A stretch of 64,000 nt of DNA. It comes from Syncephalis plumigaleata. Lineage: Eukaryota > Zoopagomycota > Zoopagomycetes > Zoopagales > Piptocephalidaceae. The notes beneath the pieces are model-generated. The model was not told the origin of the DNA. It saw only the letters and a program-made list of their open reading frames with translations, and did no database searches. Positions within the stretch are counted from its first letter, which is position 1. Each line of letters starts with the position of its first letter. The position numbers and the translations under genes were made by a program. Below, piece after piece: positions 60,607-64,000 of the stretch. The stretch spans positions 248,001 through 312,000 of the forward strand of contig JAIXMF010000013.1 of the NCBI GenBank assembly GCA_025201365.1, in the 5' to 3' direction.

Positions 60607-60841
60607 AGAAGAAGAATAGCTAATCGGTATCTTTTATTAAAAATAGCTCTGTTGTTATTTCCGTCTATTTATTGTACACCAATAGTAGTAGTAATATGAT
60701 ATCATGGAATGTATATGACAGAAAAAAGAACACAATACAGTCATTAACTAACTAACTAATTCATTCATATCATATAAGAAACTACTAGTAATTCATCGAG
60801 TAGCATGGATTTACTCATACAAAGAAAGCATGCCCATTGAA
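60607..60841. other. Convergent 3' spacer PYC/ArgJ
   Basis: 235 bp between two stop codons; AT-rich with ACTA repeats near 60745. No coding signal. Confidence 0.5.
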
Positions 60842-62329
60842 TTATGATCGATAATCTGCATTAATACTAACGTAATCATGCGAGAAATCACATGTCCACA
60901 TTGTCGCCGACTCTTGTCCTAAACCCAAATCAATATGAATCTCGATATCCTCATTGCGTAGTAGTTCAGCGGCGAATGTCTCATCTACTGGCACCGGTTC
61001 ACCATGACGCAACACGGGTAGTGGCTGTTCAGGCTGAGCAGTTGCCTTGAAGGTGACACTTACACGCTCGGGATGAATGGTCGTCTCGCTACCAGGAGCG
61101 TAGCCAATAGCACATAATACACGACCCCAATTGGCATCTTGACCGTAGAGTGCCGTCTTCACTAGAGCACTCGTACAAATGGTGGATGCAATTGTCTTGG
61201 CTTGATCGAAATCATGAGCATTCTAATAGTTCACTCGTCATTAACATTGCTTGTGCTATTGTGATATGCTTACCTTTACCGCTACCGTAATAAACTTGGT
61301 GGCACCTTCACCGTCACGTACCACCAGTTGAGCTAGTTCCGCCGAGAATTCAGTCAATTGATCGCGGAATACCGGATAGTCGGTATCATTCGTAGTCAGT
61401 GAATTGCTAGATGTCCAGGCAGCACCGTTAGCCAATAGTGCCACCGTATCATTAGTACTTGTGTCGCCATCCACGCTAATGGCATTGAATGATCGATCGA
61501 CGGCATGACTTAGTGCCCGCTGTAGAGTGTCAGCCTGTATGGCAGCATCGGTACACATGAAGCTAAGCATTGTCGCCATGTTAGGATGAATCATACCGGC
61601 ACCTTTGGCTATACCGGCCAAACAATACTCACGACCCGAAGGTAGTTGATAGCGTTTACTACGCAATTTAGGGAATGTATCGGTGGTGCAAACACCTTTA
61701 GCGGCAGCTAGCCAACTTGCATGATCATAGCCCAAATGATGTTCATATAGATTGGGCACACCTGCACTAATACGATTCATCGGTAGATGCTGACCAATAA
61801 CACCGGTTGACATGATGAATGTGGCATCACTAGTCGAGTTGTTCGTGGATGAGGACAGTTGTTGATTGACGGCTGCCGCCATAGCAGCTGCATCTTTATC
61901 ACCTTGCGTGCCAGTGACAGCATTAGCACAACCTGAATTAACGAGAATCGCCTGAATGGGATGACGCGTAGGATTGGCGTGGTGTCGAGCGAGTAGTGCA
62001 CGATCAAATTGAACGGGAGCAGCGGGGAATGCGTTACGCGTAAATACAGCCGCGGCAGTACATGGTTTATCCGCCACCAACAGGGTGAGATCGAGTCCTG
62101 ATTTTTTAACACCGCAGTGTACGGCACCTAACCGATAACCCTGCGGATAAGTGCCGCTACTGGGAATAAATCGATCCTTTGACGATACGGACGCTTGTGT
62201 CTGTGCCATACGAACTATCGGTGATGTCGTATATTGTCTAGCGTAGAATAGACTATTAGGAGAAGGACCACGACGACAAGTAGTGGCAATACGCGTAGAG
62301 TACTGCGTAATGAATAGTGTAGACTTCAT
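60842..62329 (-). CDS. argJ: ArgJ, bifunctional ornithine/glutamate N-acetyltransferase
   Basis: Two exons (61274-62329 and 60842-61222) give 478 aa. The enzyme moves acetyl groups between N-acetylornithine and glutamate, closing the acetyl cycle of arginine synthesis in mitochondria. Family motifs: [44 protein letters not shown], then [14 protein letters not shown], where the precursor cleaves itself ahead of the catalytic Thr of [28 protein letters not shown] and [16 protein letters not shown]. The N-terminus [20 protein letters not shown] is basic and hydroxylated, a good mitochondrial presequence; ATG 62329 was chosen for it. Confidence 0.95.
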
Positions 62330-64000
62330 ATTACTAATAATTGGAAATGACACAACAAGAAAAAGAAGAATTCGTAATGGATAATAGATAGATAGATAGC
62401 TAGGTAGATAGCTAGGTAGATAGATAGACAGATATGGTAGTTAGGTTATTCAACAATCTGATTTGTATTGTATGGAGAGTGAGTGTGTTTTTGTTGTAGT
62501 TAGTAGAATGATTTGATATGGAATAAAAGTGATGACACCAATCAGCGAGCAACATCTGATCAATGGAATAGATGATGGATATCTATCAATTCATCTTTCG
62601 ATCACATCTAAATGTTACAATCATTCAAAACATCAGCATCAGCATCTATAGCGTCATCTGTATTAATAGTTATTCCATATTAACTGGTATAATAATGGTG
62701 TAGACATATAAAAGAGGTACATGATCGTGCAAGTGACCAACAAGCAATATCGTTTTATCTTTGCCTTCTTTATTACATTTGCTCTCTTTATTCCTTCTAG
62801 TATTATTGACAAACATAATAGTAAAGGTAATAGCCCATATTAAACTAGAATATATGTCACTACGAATAGGTAAGTAAGGAATACTCTCCTTCTTATATAA
62901 CCAATCGATAACTATGTAGGTAATCATACTAGAATATTTATTTAACTAATTCTTCGGCAAATTACATGCTATAATAGGGCACAACTTTAGTATGTTAACA
63001 CATAGAGCAATCCTACACCAGTCATTTATCCATATCAGAACATGATGGACGTATAGCAACATTTATACAAATGATAAGCAATCACGTTAGCAGTAACATG
63101 AGCAACTATCATATCATATCAACTGATAATTCATTCATGATAAGCATGGACTTGTTCTGGCTATTCATACACATGAGGTACACCTTGAGCTGAATTGGAC
63201 AGAGTAGGTGAAGGGGAATTTTACTGCTCACCTCTCTTCCTCTCTTCTTGACAAAACATTTCAATGTCGTCATTGCTACACCGACAATCATTGGAGAATG
63301 AAACCGGATGGAAATTGCAGCGACCATTGTATTTCACGAGCATGTGTGCGAATGTACGTTGCACTCGTTTGCTTGCTTGTTGGCTTGTTAAGTTTCATGA
63401 CATTCCTTCTTCTTCTGTACGAACATAAGAAGGGAAAAAGCCACATATAGTACAATCACATTGTTGCGTAAAAGAGGCGTTTTACTCCAATGTAACAGGT
63501 AAGTATGAAAGTGTTATCCGATTTATTCCGAATAATCCATACGAGCAATGGCCTCGAAATATACGTGTTTCTTCTATATCCTACTTGAGTAGATTGAGTA
63601 CCATTATGCCTGTCATTTCTCGTATTCTACTTGTAGACAAGTGTCGTCATAAGTTATCGCTATTAATGAACGAGGTAGCCATTGTTGATAATGTTCGCTA
63701 CTTGCTATACAGACAATAACGTACCAATCCACATTTACTGACCGGCATATGCGCGTAATGTAGTCACGTAGAAGCGGGCGTTAAACCAATAGCCGAGCAA
63801 CCGTTGACAATTATCACATGTCACGTCTAGGCAAACTACAATCCGACCGGTTTGGCAATGGCCGATTAAGAAACAACAGGCAACACGTCGTAGTAAGAAC
63901 CATTGCAATTTAGCGTGTGTACAAGTGTGCGTGCGTGTGTACGTGTGTACGTATACGTATACGTGTGCAACTCCCAAGAGGAATAGAGAGATAACAGCGA
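62330..64000. other. Gene-poor right end
   Basis: About 1.7 kb upstream of ArgJ and on to the window edge. It holds GATA-type repeats (TAGATAGATAGATAGC near 62384-62425), GT-rich repeats near 63915-63965 and small open frames. One minor frame ending at 63450 encodes a possible single transmembrane segment (VALVCLLVGLLSFMTFLLLL), but nothing else supports a gene. Confidence 0.45.

Noticed and set aside
63208-63450. Small cysteine-bearing frame with a transmembrane segment
   Set aside because: Begins at a non-ATG codon, lies in a spacer and lacks supporting signals, though a short membrane protein from the internal ATG cannot be fully excluded.
1-64000. CRISPR arrays, operons or other prokaryotic systems
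   Set aside because: Genes have spliceosomal introns and eukaryotic families throughout; no regular spaced repeats were seen.

Overview
This is a 64 kb piece of a compact eukaryotic nuclear genome. The genes carry many short introns (mostly about 45-90 nt, GT or GC donors, TAG/CAG acceptors), the standard genetic code is used, the spacers are AT-rich, and the protein set is fungal in style (pyruvate carboxylase, ArgJ, SulP permease, an EF-hand MscS channel, Iml2, a PTC7-like phosphatase). DNA polymerase kappa, an MT-A70 methylase with a DPPL motif, and a DIRS-type tyrosine-recombinase retrotransposon together suggest an early-diverging fungus (zoopagomycete, mucoromycete or chytrid-like) rather than a yeast or filamentous ascomycete. 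That placement is inference; no species is claimed.

Layout: a tRNA-Ser gene on the minus strand (50-131); an 11-exon cytochrome P450 (-); an MT-A70-like methylase (+) convergent with a soluble ABC ATPase (-); an Iml2/TTC39 protein (+) convergent with a TTC36-like TPR protein (-); a Nug1/GNL3L nucleolar GTPase (+); an unrecognised acidic-tailed gene (+); a SulP transporter (+); a 3.5 kb spacer; an orphan Ser/Thr-rich gene (+); an EF-hand MscS channel (+); a PTC7-like PP2C (+) convergent with RRP8 (-), the pair bracketed by two copies of a Tc1/mariner-type MITE; a GAR-domain cytoskeletal protein (+) convergent with a micro-exon-rich DNA polymerase kappa (-); a secreted orphan (+); two LaeA-like SAM methyltransferase paralogs (+); a spartin-like senescence-domain gene (+); pyruvate carboxylase (+), whose first intron is swollen to 4.6 kb by an antisense DIRS-like element; ArgJ (-); and a gene-poor right end.

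Most reading frames were rebuilt by hand from splice signals. For P450, MT-A70, the ABC ATPase, Iml2, SulP, PTC7, RRP8, the secreted orphan, the first methyltransferase, ArgJ and pyruvate carboxylase the exon lengths add up to whole codons and a family-typical protein. By contrast Nug1, TTC36, the second methyltransferase, the spartin-like gene and two orphans show single-base frame slips inside conserved stretches. As several should be essential or useful genes, uncorrected long-read indels are a likelier cause than gene death.

There is no operon-like functional cluster. The points that deserve a second look are the retroelement hidden in an intron of a housekeeping gene that is still fully open, the DPPL MT-A70 protein, the 10-17 nt micro-exons of polymerase kappa, the recurrent GC-AG introns, the apparent 27-nt intron in the P450 gene, and the MITE pair.
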